Assembly: GCF_017309185.1 (NCBI RefSeq)
Contig: NZ_JAEKJZ010000004.1
Coordinates: forward strand, 62,001 to 126,000
Source: Roseibium aggregatum
GTDB lineage: Bacteria; Pseudomonadota; Alphaproteobacteria; Rhizobiales; Stappiaceae
Length of the DNA: 64,000 nucleotides
Direction of reading: 5' to 3'
Part shown: in pieces, positions 40,929-49,342 of the stretch
How the letters are laid out: each line of letters begins with the position of its first letter
How positions within the stretch are numbered: position 1 is the stretch's first letter
Notes under the pieces: model-generated
Seen by the model: only the letters and a program-made list of their open reading frames with translations
What the model was told of the DNA's origin: nothing
Database searches by the model: none
Program-made: the position numbers and the translations under genes

Positions 40929-42551
40929 ATGAAGAAGTCTCTCCTGGCCGGGGCCGCGGCCTTTCTCGCCGCCACCGCCCTGACCCCCGCAATGGCCGAC
41001 GACATCAAGCAGGGCGGCGAAATGATCGTCACCTACAAGGACGATGTTTCCACCCTCGATCCGGCCATCGGCTACGACTGGCAGAACTGGTCGATGATCA
41101 AGAGCCTGTTCGACGGTCTCATGGACTACGAACCCGGCACGACCAACCTGATGAAGGATCTCGCCGAGGACTACACGATCTCCGACGACGGCAAGACCTT
41201 CACCTTCAAGCTGCGCGAAGGCGTCAAGTTCCATAACGGCCGGGAAATGACCGCCGAGGACGTGAAATACTCCCTCGACCGGGTCACCAACCCGAAAACC
41301 CAGAGCCCGGGCGCCGGCTTCTTCGGCTCCATCAAGGGTTTTGACGCGGTCGCCGACGGCAGCACGGAAAGCCTGGAAGGCGTGACCGTGGTCGATCCCT
41401 ATACGGTGAAGATCGAACTGTCCCGTCCGGACGCGACCTTCCTGCATGTCATGGCGATCAACTTCTCCTCCGTCGTGCCCAAGGAAGCCGTCGAGGAACA
41501 CGGCGCGGACTTCGGCAAGCATCCGGTCGGCACCGGCGCGTTCTCCCTGGAAGAGTGGACCCTCGGCCAGCGTCTGGTGTTCAAGCGTAACGCGGACTAC
41601 TGGCGCGCGGGCGTTCCGAAACTCGACCAGATCACCTTCGAGGTCGGTCAGGAGCCCATCGTGGCGCTGTTGCGTCTGCAGCGCGGAGAGGCCGACATTC
41701 CGGGCGACGGCATTCCGCCGGCGAAGTTCCTGGAAGTTACCAAGGACCCGCAATACAAGGACCTGATCATCGAAGGCGGCCAGCTTCATACCGGCTATGT
41801 CACGATGAACGTTGAGATGCCGCCCTTCGACAAGCTTGAAGTGCGCAAGGCCGTCAATATGGCGATCAACAAGGACCGCGTCGTGCGCATCATCAACGGC
41901 CGCGCCGTTCCCGCCAACCAGCCGCTGCCGCCGACCATGCCGGGCTACGACAACGACTACGAAGGCTATCCCTTCGATCCGGAAGGCGCGAAGAAACTTC
42001 TGGAAGAGGCCGGTCTCGGCGACGGCTTCGAGACGGAGCTTTATGTCTACAACACCGATCCGAACCCGCGCATCGCGCAGTCCATCCAGGCGGATCTGGC
42101 GGCCATCGGCATCAAGGCGGAAATCAAGGCACTGGCCCAGGCCAATGTGATTGCGGCCGGGGGCGAGCCCGACCAGGCGCCGATGATCTGGTCCGGCGGC
42201 ATGGCGTGGATCGCCGACTTCCCGGATCCGTCCAACTTCTATGGCCCGATCCTGGGCTGTGACGGCGCGGTCAAGGGCGGCTGGAACTGGTCCTGGTACT
42301 GCAACGAGGAACTCGACAAGCAGGCCACCGCCGCCGACAGCATGACCGACCCGGCGCAGAAGGCGGAGCGCGAGGAAGCCTGGCGCAAGATCTTCATCTC
42401 GGTCATGGACGACGCGGCCTGGGCGCCGGTGTTCCACGAACAGCGTTTCACCATGCGGTCCGAGCGGCTGGGTGGCCCCGATGCCATCTTCGTCGATCCG
42501 GTCCACATTCCCGTCAACTACGATTACGTTTGGGCGAAAGATGTGCAGTAA
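40929..42551 (+). CDS. Family 5 extracellular solute-binding protein
   Basis: The 540-aa periplasmic protein has a signal peptide (about 1-23, ending PAMADD) and the SBP_bac_5 architecture, with LREGVKFHNGREMTAEDVKYSLDRV near 95-120, NVEMPPFDKLEVRKAVNMAINKDRVVRII near 295-325 and a C-terminal FPDPSNFYGPILGCDG ligand-lobe segment. It feeds the two permeases just upstream and the fused ATPase downstream. The ligand may be an amide-bearing molecule or an oligopeptide amide. Length is standard. The amidase gene overlaps its stop by 11 bp. Confidence 0.9.
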   Translation: MKKSLLAGAAAFLAATALTPAMADDIKQGGEMIVTYKDDVSTLDPAIGYDWQNWSMIKSLFDGLMDYEPGTTNLMKDLAEDYTISDDGKTFTFKLREGVKFHNGREMTAEDVKYSLDRVTNPKTQSPGAGFFGSIKGFDAVADGSTESLEGVTVVDPYTVKIELSRPDATFLHVMAINFSSVVPKEAVEEHGADFGKHPVGTGAFSLEEWTLGQRLVFKRNADYWRAGVPKLDQITFEVGQEPIVALLRLQRGEADIPGDGIPPAKFLEVTKDPQYKDLIIEGGQLHTGYVTMNVEMPPFDKLEVRKAVNMAINKDRVVRIINGRAVPANQPLPPTMPGYDNDYEGYPFDPEGAKKLLEEAGLGDGFETELYVYNTDPNPRIAQSIQADLAAIGIKAEIKALAQANVIAAGGEPDQAPMIWSGGMAWIADFPDPSNFYGPILGCDGAVKGGWNWSWYCNEELDKQATAADSMTDPAQKAEREEAWRKIFISVMDDAAWAPVFHEQRFTMRSERLGGPDAIFVDPVHIPVNYDYVWAKDVQ

Positions 42552-43491
42552 GTGCGAAGCCGCATACACGATCCATGCGGCGCAGCATCATTTCGGCTGG
42601 GACAACTCGTTTGCCCCGGTCGAGACGGTGGCTCCGGGCACGGTCCTGGAATTCGAGTGCCTCGACAGTTCCGCCGGTCAGCTAACCCCGGACAGCACCG
42701 TCGAGGATGTTGCGACCCTGGATTTCGGCAAGATCAATCCGGTCAACGGCCCCATCTACGTGGATGGGGCCGAGCCGGGGGACGCGCTCGTGGTCAAGAT
42801 CCACGAGTTCAAGCCGTCCGGTTTCGGCTGGACCGCCAACATTCCGGGCTTCGGCCTTCTGGCCGAGCAGTTCAAGGATCCGGCGCTGCATGTCTGGTCC
42901 TATGACAAGGACAAGCTGGGGACGTCCGCCTACGCCCCGTTCGGCAAGGTGCCGCTGAAGCCCTTTGCCGGAACGATCGGCGTGGCGCCGGCGGAAGCCG
43001 GTCTCCATTCCATCGTTCCGCCCAGGCGGGTCGGCGGCAACATGGACATCCGCGATCTGGCGGCGGGTACCACGCTCTACCTGCCGGTGGAAGTCGCGGG
43101 CGCGCTGTTTTCCATCGGCGACACCCATGCCGCCCAGGGCGACGGTGAAGTCTGCGGCACGGCCATCGAGAGCCCGATGAACACGGTGATCGAACTGGAC
43201 CTGATCAAGGGCGCGGACCTGAAAATGCCGCGCTTCGAGACCCCCGGACCGGTGACCCGGCATCTGGACGAGATGGGCTATGAAGTGACGACCGGCATCG
43301 GGACCGATCTTTTCGAGGGGGCGCAGGCCGCCGTCTCGAACATGATCGACCTGCTGTGCGCCCGTCACAACTACAGTCCCGTGGAGGCCTACATGCTTTG
43401 CTCGGTCTGCGGCGATCTCAGGATTTCGGAGATCGTCGACCAGCCGAACTGGGTGGTGTCCTTCTACTTCCCGAAAGTGGTTCTGAACTGA
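42541..43491 (+). CDS. fmdA: Acetamidase/formamidase family amidohydrolase
   Basis: The 316-aa protein belongs to the FmdA/AmdA (PF03069) family, which hydrolyses formamide, acetamide or related short amides to ammonia and a carboxylate. Family landmarks are [35 protein letters not shown] at the N-terminus, [50 protein letters not shown] in the middle (metal and catalytic region), and a [20 protein letters not shown] tail. It starts at the ATG at 42541; an upstream frame overlaps the binding-protein gene further. An operon joining AmiC, AmiR, an importer and this amidase fits amide scavenging as nitrogen or carbon source. Confidence 0.9.
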   Translation: MCSKCEAAYTIHAAQHHFGWDNSFAPVETVAPGTVLEFECLDSSAGQLTPDSTVEDVATLDFGKINPVNGPIYVDGAEPGDALVVKIHEFKPSGFGWTANIPGFGLLAEQFKDPALHVWSYDKDKLGTSAYAPFGKVPLKPFAGTIGVAPAEAGLHSIVPPRRVGGNMDIRDLAAGTTLYLPVEVAGALFSIGDTHAAQGDGEVCGTAIESPMNTVIELDLIKGADLKMPRFETPGPVTRHLDEMGYEVTTGIGTDLFEGAQAAVSNMIDLLCARHNYSPVEAYMLCSVCGDLRISEIVDQPNWVVSFYFPKVVLN

Positions 43492-43495
43492 CCCT

Positions 43496-43521
43496 GACGG
43501 CCGGGCTCCGGTCCGGCCGTC
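43496..43521 (+). terminator. Intercistronic hairpin after the amidase gene
   Basis: GACGGCCGG pairs with CCGGCCGTC over an eight-base loop, 4 bp after the amidase stop and 39 bp before the ATPase gene. No T-tract follows. It probably modulates or stabilises the polycistronic mRNA. Confidence 0.45.
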
Positions 43522-43560
43522 TCCAGGAACGTTTTCAATATACGAAAGATTTTCTCCAGC

Positions 43561-45351
43561 ATGAGCGAGACTTCGCCCACCCCGCAGACGGACAAAAAAA
43601 CGGTCCTCAGCGTTCGCGACCTGAAAACCGCCGTGGCGACGCCGCAGGGGCAGAAGATCGTGGTCGACGGGCTGAGTTTCGATCTGCGCGAGGGGGAGAC
43701 GCTGTGCATCGCCGGCGAATCCGGGTCCGGCAAATCGATGACCGCCCTGTCGATCATGCGCCTTCTGCCGGAACCGATGGCCCGGATCGCCGGAGGCACG
43801 ATCGACCTCGGTGGACGCGACCTGACGGCGTTGGGCGAGAGCGAGATGCGCAAGGTGCGCGGCGACGACGTGGCGATGATCTTCCAGGAGCCGATGACCT
43901 CGCTCAATCCGGTGCTGACCATCGGACGTCAGCTTCGCGAGGCGGTCCTGGCACATGAAAGCGTTTCCCGGGCCAAGGCGGACGCGCGGGCGCTGGAAAT
44001 TCTCCGGGACGTGCGCCTGTCCGAACCGGAACAGAGACTGAAGCAGTACCCGCACGAATTGTCCGGCGGCATGCGTCAGCGGGTGATGATCGCCATGGCG
44101 CTCGCCTGCCACCCGAAGGTCCTGATCGCCGACGAACCGACCACCGCGCTCGACGTGACGATCCAGGCGCAGATCCTGCAGCTCATGCGCGATCTGCAGA
44201 AGGAGACCGGGACCGCCATCGTCCTGATCACGCACGATATGGGTGTTGTCGCGGAAATGGCCGACCGGGTGATCGTGATGCAGCATGGCCGGATCGTCGA
44301 GGACAACGCCGTCGCGCCACTGTTCGCCGCACCGAAGGATCCTTATACGGCGGAGCTTCTGGCCGCCGTGCCCAAGCTCGGTGCGATGGCGGGCAAAGAC
44401 CCGGCCAACGCCCACCTTCAGGACGGGGCGGCGGCCAAGGTGGTTGAAGTCGAAGACCTGACCGTGCGTTTCAACCTGAAGGGTGGAGTGCTCCACCGCG
44501 TCGTCTCCAGGGTCCATGCCGTCGAAGGCGTCGGCTTCGACCTCCATCGGGGGGAAACTCTTGGCCTTGTCGGGGAAAGCGGTTGCGGCAAGTCCACCAT
44601 CGGCAAGGCCTTGATGAATCTCGTGCCGTGGGAAGGCTCGATCCGAGTGTGTGGCGAACATGTCATGCGTTCCCGTACCGCTGCGGCCGACCGGGGATAC
44701 CGGCGCAATCTCCAGATGGTTTTCCAGGATCCTTATGCCTCGCTCGATCCGCGCATGACCGTGGGCGATCTGGTGGGAGAACCTCTTGTCATTCACGGGC
44801 TGGCCAGGGGACAGGAGCTGGAAGACCGCGTGGCGGGCCTGTTCCGCAGAGTCGGTCTGACACCGGAGCAGATGCGCCGCCACCCGCACGAATTCTCCGG
44901 CGGCCAGCGCCAGCGGATCTGCATCGCGCGTGCGCTCGCGCTCGAACCGAAGGCGATCGTCGCCGATGAAAGCGTGTCGGCCCTGGACGTGTCCGTGCAG
45001 GCCCAGGTGCTCGATCTCATGAAGGAACTGCAGGACGAGATGGGGCTCGCCTATCTCTTTATTTCCCATGACATGGCGGTGGTCGAGCAGGTTTCTCACC
45101 GGGTCGCCGTCATGTATCTCGGCCAGATCGTGGAAGTCGGAACGCGCCGCCAGATCTTCGAGAACCCGCAGCATTCCTATACGAAGAAACTGCTGAAGGC
45201 CGTGCCGATTCCGGATCCGGGCCGAAGGCGGGATGCATTCGAAGTGCCCACCGGCGAAATTCCGTCGCCCGTCCTGCCGCTCGGTCAAAGCGTTGAGCGC
45301 GTCAGATACGTGGACGTGGGCAATCGCCATCTTGTGGCCGAAGCACCGTGA
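43561..45351 (+). CDS. Fused double ABC ATP-binding protein (DppD-DppF type)
   Basis: The 596-aa protein contains two complete oligopeptide-type ATPase modules in one chain. The first (about 15-265) has [38 protein letters not shown] and [13 protein letters not shown]. The second (about 300-560) has [38 protein letters not shown] and [13 protein letters not shown]. In peptide importers these are usually two genes, as at 21954-24064 in this window. The fusion serves both permeases of this operon. The second Walker B region carries DES in place of the usual DEP. It is the last gene of the amide operon. Confidence 0.93.
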   Translation: MSETSPTPQTDKKTVLSVRDLKTAVATPQGQKIVVDGLSFDLREGETLCIAGESGSGKSMTALSIMRLLPEPMARIAGGTIDLGGRDLTALGESEMRKVRGDDVAMIFQEPMTSLNPVLTIGRQLREAVLAHESVSRAKADARALEILRDVRLSEPEQRLKQYPHELSGGMRQRVMIAMALACHPKVLIADEPTTALDVTIQAQILQLMRDLQKETGTAIVLITHDMGVVAEMADRVIVMQHGRIVEDNAVAPLFAAPKDPYTAELLAAVPKLGAMAGKDPANAHLQDGAAAKVVEVEDLTVRFNLKGGVLHRVVSRVHAVEGVGFDLHRGETLGLVGESGCGKSTIGKALMNLVPWEGSIRVCGEHVMRSRTAAADRGYRRNLQMVFQDPYASLDPRMTVGDLVGEPLVIHGLARGQELEDRVAGLFRRVGLTPEQMRRHPHEFSGGQRQRICIARALALEPKAIVADESVSALDVSVQAQVLDLMKELQDEMGLAYLFISHDMAVVEQVSHRVAVMYLGQIVEVGTRRQIFENPQHSYTKKLLKAVPIPDPGRRRDAFEVPTGEIPSPVLPLGQSVERVRYVDVGNRHLVAEAP

Positions 45352-45861
45352 GCCAGGGGCTGTCTTCCGGAGTGTGGGACTATGAGAAGTCCATCTTTTC
45401 CGACATCCTGCCAGCCCGTGAAACCGCTCCCGGATCGGCCTGGAAAATATCAGACTAGAAAATTCAGGTTTTATTCCTTAAACGTGTTCCCCCGGTTCAC
45501 CTTTTTGGTGTACACATCGGTCAGCCAGGGACGCGGACATCGTCATTTTGACGGAGCTTTGCACCCAAGCCGCAACAGACCTCCAGCGTTGTGGAAACGC
45601 GATCCGCTTTCCGGTTGTCCTTCGACCGGACCACGGAAATGGGAGTGTCTTTCCAGAAAACGACAATCTGTCTCTGATGCTTCGGGGCCGCTTCCGGCCT
45701 TTTCGATGCGCATCGATGAGACGCGGTTACAGATCCGGATCGGGGGCGATATCCGGTGCGCGCCTGAAAAGGTTTCCGGGAAAAAAACTGGATATTCGGG
45801 TGTCAGGCCGACGCCGACGCAATTGGCCGGCGCTGTGTTGCTCCAACAGGAGAGCGTTGAG
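45352..45861. other. Intergenic region before the Ton system
   Basis: No convincing gene lies in this 510-bp region. A long plus-strand frame from 45382 is in frame with the next gene, but its composition is unlike the neighbours and a good ribosome-binding site (AGGAGA) precedes the internal ATG 45862. A short AT-rich stretch near 45447-45480 (CTAGAAAATTCAGG) could be a promoter or an Irr-type half-site, but the match is weak. No terminator with a clear T-tract was found for the upstream ATPase gene. Confidence 0.4.
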
Positions 45862-46281
45862 ATGAAAAGAATTCTGGCTTCGTCCTTGATGATGGCATGC
45901 CTTGCTGTGTCTGCGGCGGCGGCTCAGTCCGCCGAGGCAATTGCAATTCAGTTGAACACCGCGGCGACGGTCGGGGACTCCTGCCGTCTGACATTTGTCA
46001 TCAGAAACGATCTAGGCGAAGGCGTTCAGGCCCTGGGGCTGGATCTGGTGATGTTCGACAAGTCGGAGGGGGTTTCCGGCTATGCGGCCATCGATTTCGG
46101 CGAGCTGCCCCCCGGAAAGACTCGCGTGCGGCAATACGATGTCGCCAAGGGCGACTGCGCGAATATTTCCAGGGTGCTGCTGAACGAGGTCCGGGCTTGT
46201 GAAATTCCGGGCGATGCCGCGAAGGATTGCTTGTCCTTGCTTCAAATCACCTCCCGGTCGGAAATCGAGCTGATCCTGTAA
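45862..46281 (+). CDS. Small periplasmic protein of the Ton cluster, function unknown
   Basis: The 139-aa protein has a signal peptide (about 1-25, ending SAEA) and a mature beta-rich domain with four cysteines (SCRLTF, GDCANI, RACEIP, KDCLSL) that could form two disulfides in the periplasm. It resembles short uncharacterised proteins encoded beside ExbB/ExbD/TonB in alphaproteobacteria. It lies 23 bp upstream of exbB with the same orientation, so it probably belongs to the Ton operon and may assist the complex or a linked receptor. I cannot name a domain. Start is set by AGGAGAG 7-8 bp upstream of the ATG. Confidence 0.75.
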   Translation: MKRILASSLMMACLAVSAAAAQSAEAIAIQLNTAATVGDSCRLTFVIRNDLGEGVQALGLDLVMFDKSEGVSGYAAIDFGELPPGKTRVRQYDVAKGDCANISRVLLNEVRACEIPGDAAKDCLSLLQITSRSEIELIL

Positions 46282-46304
46282 TCGTCTGTCTGTAGTGGAT
46301 CTAA

Positions 46305-47018
46305 ATGCCTAACAATTTGACTGCGGCGATGCCGCATTTCCTCTCTCCCCTTACAGGGCTGGTCGACCAGGGCGGGCCGGTGGTCATGCTGCTGCTGGCA
46401 CTGTCCATCGTGGCGGTGGCGCTGATCGCCGCCAAGATAATCCAGTTCACGCTCCTCGGCGTCGGTCGTTTCGGGGCCGCCCGCAAGGCGCTTTCCCTGT
46501 GGCTTGACGGCCAGGGGCAGGACGCGAAGACTGCGGCTGCGCGCGGCAGGTCGGTCCTCTCCGACATCATGCTGAAGCTCATTCAGGGAAGCGCGCACGC
46601 TTCGGACGACATGGACCTCCTGAAAGAGGATGTGGAGCGGATCTGCATCCAGCGGATCAACGGACTGCGCGCCTATCTCCGGCCCCTGGACATGATTGCC
46701 CAGACCGCGCCCCTGATCGGTCTGCTCGGTACGGTGCTTGGCATGATCGAAGCCTTCCAGGCCATGCAGGGCGCGGGTGCCGCGGTCGATCCATCTGTTC
46801 TGGCGGGCGGGATCTGGGTCGCGCTCCTGACGACGGCGGTCGGTCTCGCGGTCGCCATCCCGGTTTCGGCGATTGTCGGCTGGCTGGACAGCCGGATCGA
46901 ATCCGAGCAGTCGGAAATGGAATCTCTGGTTACGGCCTTCTTCACCGGAGCGGTCGCCGAACGCGGCGGGGCCCGGGTCGTGGCCCTGGAGGCGACGGAG
47001 CCGAGGCATGCGGTTTGA
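46305..47018 (+). CDS. exbB: ExbB/TolQ-family proton channel subunit
   Basis: The 237-aa protein has three membrane helices: near 22-50 (GGPVVMLLLALSIVAVALIAAK), 125-150 (DMIAQTAPLIGLLGTVLGMIEAFQAM) and 165-192 (GGIWVALLTTAVGLAVAIPVSAIVGWLDSRI), the MotA/TolQ/ExbB pattern with the conserved GLLGTV and TT motif. It uses the proton motive force with ExbD to energise TonB. The nearby TonB and receptor genes point to ExbB rather than TolQ. It overlaps the first exbD gene by 11 bp. Confidence 0.92.
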   Translation: MPNNLTAAMPHFLSPLTGLVDQGGPVVMLLLALSIVAVALIAAKIIQFTLLGVGRFGAARKALSLWLDGQGQDAKTAAARGRSVLSDIMLKLIQGSAHASDDMDLLKEDVERICIQRINGLRAYLRPLDMIAQTAPLIGLLGTVLGMIEAFQAMQGAGAAVDPSVLAGGIWVALLTTAVGLAVAIPVSAIVGWLDSRIESEQSEMESLVTAFFTGAVAERGGARVVALEATEPRHAV

Positions 47019-47382
47019 GCCCAGGCCCAAGCGGCAGGCGGTCGGTCTGACTTCTCTGATCGACGTGATTTTCCTGCTGCTTCTGTTCTTCATGCTGGCG
47101 TCCAGTTTCACGCGCTACCAGTCGCTGGAAGTCTCCAGCGGCGGCGAAGGCGGTGGCGCGGATGCGAGGCCGGCCTATCTCCGGCTGCATTCTTCCGAGA
47201 AGCTCGATCTCAACGGACAGCCCCTGACCATGGCCGGGATGGATCAGCGGTTTTCCGAGCTTGAAAAGGAAACGCTGATCGCGATCTGGTCCGGACCGGA
47301 CGCCAATGTGCAGAACGTGGTGGACGTCATGTCGGCGGCGCGGCGGCAGGGTCTCAAGACCGTCCTTGTGACGGGAAGGTAG
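47008..47382 (+). CDS. exbD: ExbD/TolR-family protein, first copy
   Basis: The 124-aa protein has one N-terminal helix with the proton-pathway Asp (LTSLIDVIFLLLLFFMLASSFTRYQ) and a periplasmic domain. The ATG at 47008 overlaps exbB. The helix is followed by a Gly-rich linker (SSGGEGGGAD). It should form the ExbB-ExbD motor. A second ExbD-like gene lies 8 bp downstream, suggesting a heteromeric pair. Confidence 0.9.
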   Translation: MRFEPRPKRQAVGLTSLIDVIFLLLLFFMLASSFTRYQSLEVSSGGEGGGADARPAYLRLHSSEKLDLNGQPLTMAGMDQRFSELEKETLIAIWSGPDANVQNVVDVMSAARRQGLKTVLVTGR

Positions 47383-47390
47383 GCGACCCC

Positions 47391-47777
47391 ATGCGCATGA
47401 AAACGCCTGCGCGGCGGGAGCCGCCGGAAAACACCATACCATTGATCAACGTCGTCTTCCTGATGCTGATTTTCTTCCTGTTCGCGGGATCGGTCGCCAA
47501 GGACGATGCCCGCAAGATCGAGCCACCGCTCAATATTCTGGAAGATGAGACCATTCGCTCCACCGGTGCGCTGGTCCTCGATCCGGAAGGCAGGACCTTT
47601 GCCGGCGACGTGGAAATGACGGTTGAAGACTGGCTCGGGCAGCGGAAAGAAGACGGCCCGATCAAGCTTGCAGCCGACGGATCGCTGAAAGCCGACGAAT
47701 TGGAAAAGGTGCTCAAGGACCTGAAAGACGCAGGCCGTTCCGACATCGTCCTCATCACGAGGAGAGGCTCCAAGTGA
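47391..47777 (+). CDS. exbD: ExbD/TolR-family protein, second copy
   Basis: The 128-aa protein has the ExbD helix NTIPLINVVFLMLIFFLFAGSV but with Asn (INVVF) at the place where the first copy has Asp (IDVIF). If the alignment is correct it lacks the usual proton-carrying acid residue, so it may play a structural or regulatory part with the first copy. The periplasmic part holds the DLKDAGRSDIVLITR strand common to the family. A start at the third residue (ATG 47397) is possible. Its stop overlaps the tonB GTG start. Confidence 0.85.
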   Translation: MRMKTPARREPPENTIPLINVVFLMLIFFLFAGSVAKDDARKIEPPLNILEDETIRSTGALVLDPEGRTFAGDVEMTVEDWLGQRKEDGPIKLAADGSLKADELEKVLKDLKDAGRSDIVLITRRGSK

Positions 47778-48952
47778 GGTTCGCCCGTTATCTCGTGGCC
47801 GGTGCGGTCGCTTCCCTGGTGATTCATGGGTCCGGATCGGCTTTTTTCGCCGACGACCCGAACGAGATCTTGATCGCGGCATCGCAGGGTGGTGGAGTTT
47901 CGGTGATTGGCTCCATTGAGGATCTGGTTGCCGGAGCCAAGGTCGAAACGGTCGCGGACGACGAGCCGGTAGAGAAAATCGAACCCGAGGAAGACCCGCT
48001 CGACCCCGTGCAGGATGTCACGAAGACCGAGGAGGTCCCGCAACAGGATGTCGTGAAACCGGTCGGGGTTCAGCCTCTTCAATCGGTGGCCGAACCGGTG
48101 GACCTCCCCGAGGCTGTGGATCCGCTCCCGGCCCTGCCTGTCGTGGCCGGGGTGACGACCACCGATCCGGTCACGGCGCTGGAAATCCCGGAGAACCTGC
48201 CACCGATTGAAACGCCGCCGGCCGAACAGGAAACAAAACCTGTCGAGATGGTCAAACCGCCGGAGACGGTCCAGCCGGCGGAACCGCTCGAACCGGTTGA
48301 GCAAGTAACGGTCGCAGCCGTCAAGCCTGTGGAGCCGGTTGCCGAGCAGAAGCCGGTGGAGATCGCACAAGCCGAAGTCCCGGAAGATCCGGATGTGCTG
48401 AAACCGGTCGAGCCGCAGCCCGAGGTTCAGGAGCCGGTCGTGGATCCGCTGATGGAAGTCACGCAGACCCCCAAGGTCAAGCCGAAGCCACCCGTCCGGA
48501 AGGCGCAGAAAAAAACCAAAAAGAAAAAGGCCGTGAAGGCCGGGACAACCCAGAAGAGAGGAACCAACGCCCAATCCCGCAAGGGCGGAGAGCGTGTGAC
48601 CAGCAATTCCGCGAAGGGCTTTCAGAATGGCCGGGCAGACGGCAAGAGCAAGGACGGCGGTACCAGGGCGAGGTCCAACTACAAGGGTAAGGTGAGCGCC
48701 AAGCTGCGGCGTGCGAAACGCTATCCAAAGGAGGCCAGCCGCAAGAATATCAAAGGCACCGTTGTTGTGACTTTTGTCATCGCAAGTAGCGGGTCCGTTT
48801 CCGGTATCCGGGTCGTAAGATCCTCCGGCAATTCGGTTCTCGATCGGGCCGGTATCGATATGGTGCGGCGCGCTTCCCCTATGCCGAAATTTCCGAAAGA
48901 TATCAGTGAAAAGCGTATGCCCATGACAGTGCCGATACAGTTCGGCGGATAA
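47774..48952 (+). CDS. tonB: TonB energy transducer
   Basis: The 392-aa protein has an N-terminal membrane segment (about 5-25), a long Pro/Glu/Val-rich periplasm-spanning region (about 60-230, many PVE and KPV repeats), a highly basic KKTKKKK stretch near 245, a Gly/Lys-rich linker and the C-terminal TonB domain (about 300-392: KVSAKLRRAKRYPKEASRKNIKGTVVVTFVIASSGSVSGIRVV and PMPKFP). It transfers energy from ExbB-ExbD to outer-membrane receptors such as the three encoded here. It starts with GTG overlapping the second exbD stop. The long Pro-rich linker is above average in length. Confidence 0.92.
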   Translation: MRFARYLVAGAVASLVIHGSGSAFFADDPNEILIAASQGGGVSVIGSIEDLVAGAKVETVADDEPVEKIEPEEDPLDPVQDVTKTEEVPQQDVVKPVGVQPLQSVAEPVDLPEAVDPLPALPVVAGVTTTDPVTALEIPENLPPIETPPAEQETKPVEMVKPPETVQPAEPLEPVEQVTVAAVKPVEPVAEQKPVEIAQAEVPEDPDVLKPVEPQPEVQEPVVDPLMEVTQTPKVKPKPPVRKAQKKTKKKKAVKAGTTQKRGTNAQSRKGGERVTSNSAKGFQNGRADGKSKDGGTRARSNYKGKVSAKLRRAKRYPKEASRKNIKGTVVVTFVIASSGSVSGIRVVRSSGNSVLDRAGIDMVRRASPMPKFPKDISEKRMPMTVPIQFGG

Positions 48953-49162
48953 CCCTGGGGCAGACAGCTGCAAAGGTTTCAGCATCAATCAACGCTTTCG
49001 GATCTCTTTCCAGTCGGTATCGCCACCCTGCAGCATCACGTAATGGTCGGCTGCCTTGCCACGGTGGCGCAGGTCGGTGCGCACGAGGAGCGCGAGCGGC
49101 TGTTGAAATGGTGCCGGGAGACGATGCGGCTTGTCTACGACATCGACCGCCTGAATGCCTGA
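48953..49162 (+). pseudogene. Possible 3' gene remnant after tonB
   Basis: In the frame of tonB, codons up to a TGA at 49160-49162 have high third-position GC and encode VAQVGAHEERERLLKWCRE and VYDIDRLNA, which look like a genuine protein C-terminus. The only ATG in frame (49043) would give 39 residues without a ribosome-binding site. It may be the degraded end of a lost gene. I cannot name the family, and a chance open frame remains possible. Confidence 0.25.
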
Positions 49163-49275
49163 GGCCGTTCTTTTCCAGCAAACGATTTGATTTTCCGGTT
49201 CAGGCTTTCCGTTAGGCGCCATGCGCGGGAAACGGTGAGAGCTTCGCGCCTGTGGTCGGTGGGCCGAAAACGGTG

Positions 49276-49302
49276 CAAACTTGACATTTTGTCTCAAGTT
49301 TG
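49276..49302. promoter_or_regulatory. Large inverted repeat with embedded TGA-N9-TCA motif and TTGACA -35
   Basis: CAAACTTGA-N9-TCAAGTTTG is a perfect 9-9-9 inverted repeat. Its core is TGA-N9-TCA, the RirA IRO consensus, and its left arm contains a perfect -35 TTGACA (49281-49286); the -10 is weak. It sits 40 bp before the AraC start codon and should control that gene by iron or by the AraC protein itself. Confidence 0.7.
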
Positions 49303-49342
49303 AGCATTGAGCTCCGATGACAATTTTTCACGGAACGCGGGG

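Larger units (their letters stand above)
48953..49342. other. Intergenic region between tonB and the AraC gene
   Basis: The 390-bp gap holds the possible gene remnant (to 49162) and the operator at 49276-49302. A minus-strand frame across 48989-49297 is judged a shadow. No clear terminator of tonB was found. Confidence 0.4.

Noticed and set aside
42682..45330. Very long minus-strand frame opposite the amidase and double-ATPase genes
   Set aside because: Both plus-strand genes have full family motifs; the reverse frame has none.
45447..45462. Irr-type ICE box before the Ton operon
   Set aside because: CTAGAAAATTCAGG matches only part of the ICE consensus and is about 400 bp from the first gene.
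45382..45861. N-terminal extension of the small Ton-cluster protein
   Set aside because: The extension has poor composition and no start signal, while ATG 45862 has AGGAGAG and begins a clean signal peptide.
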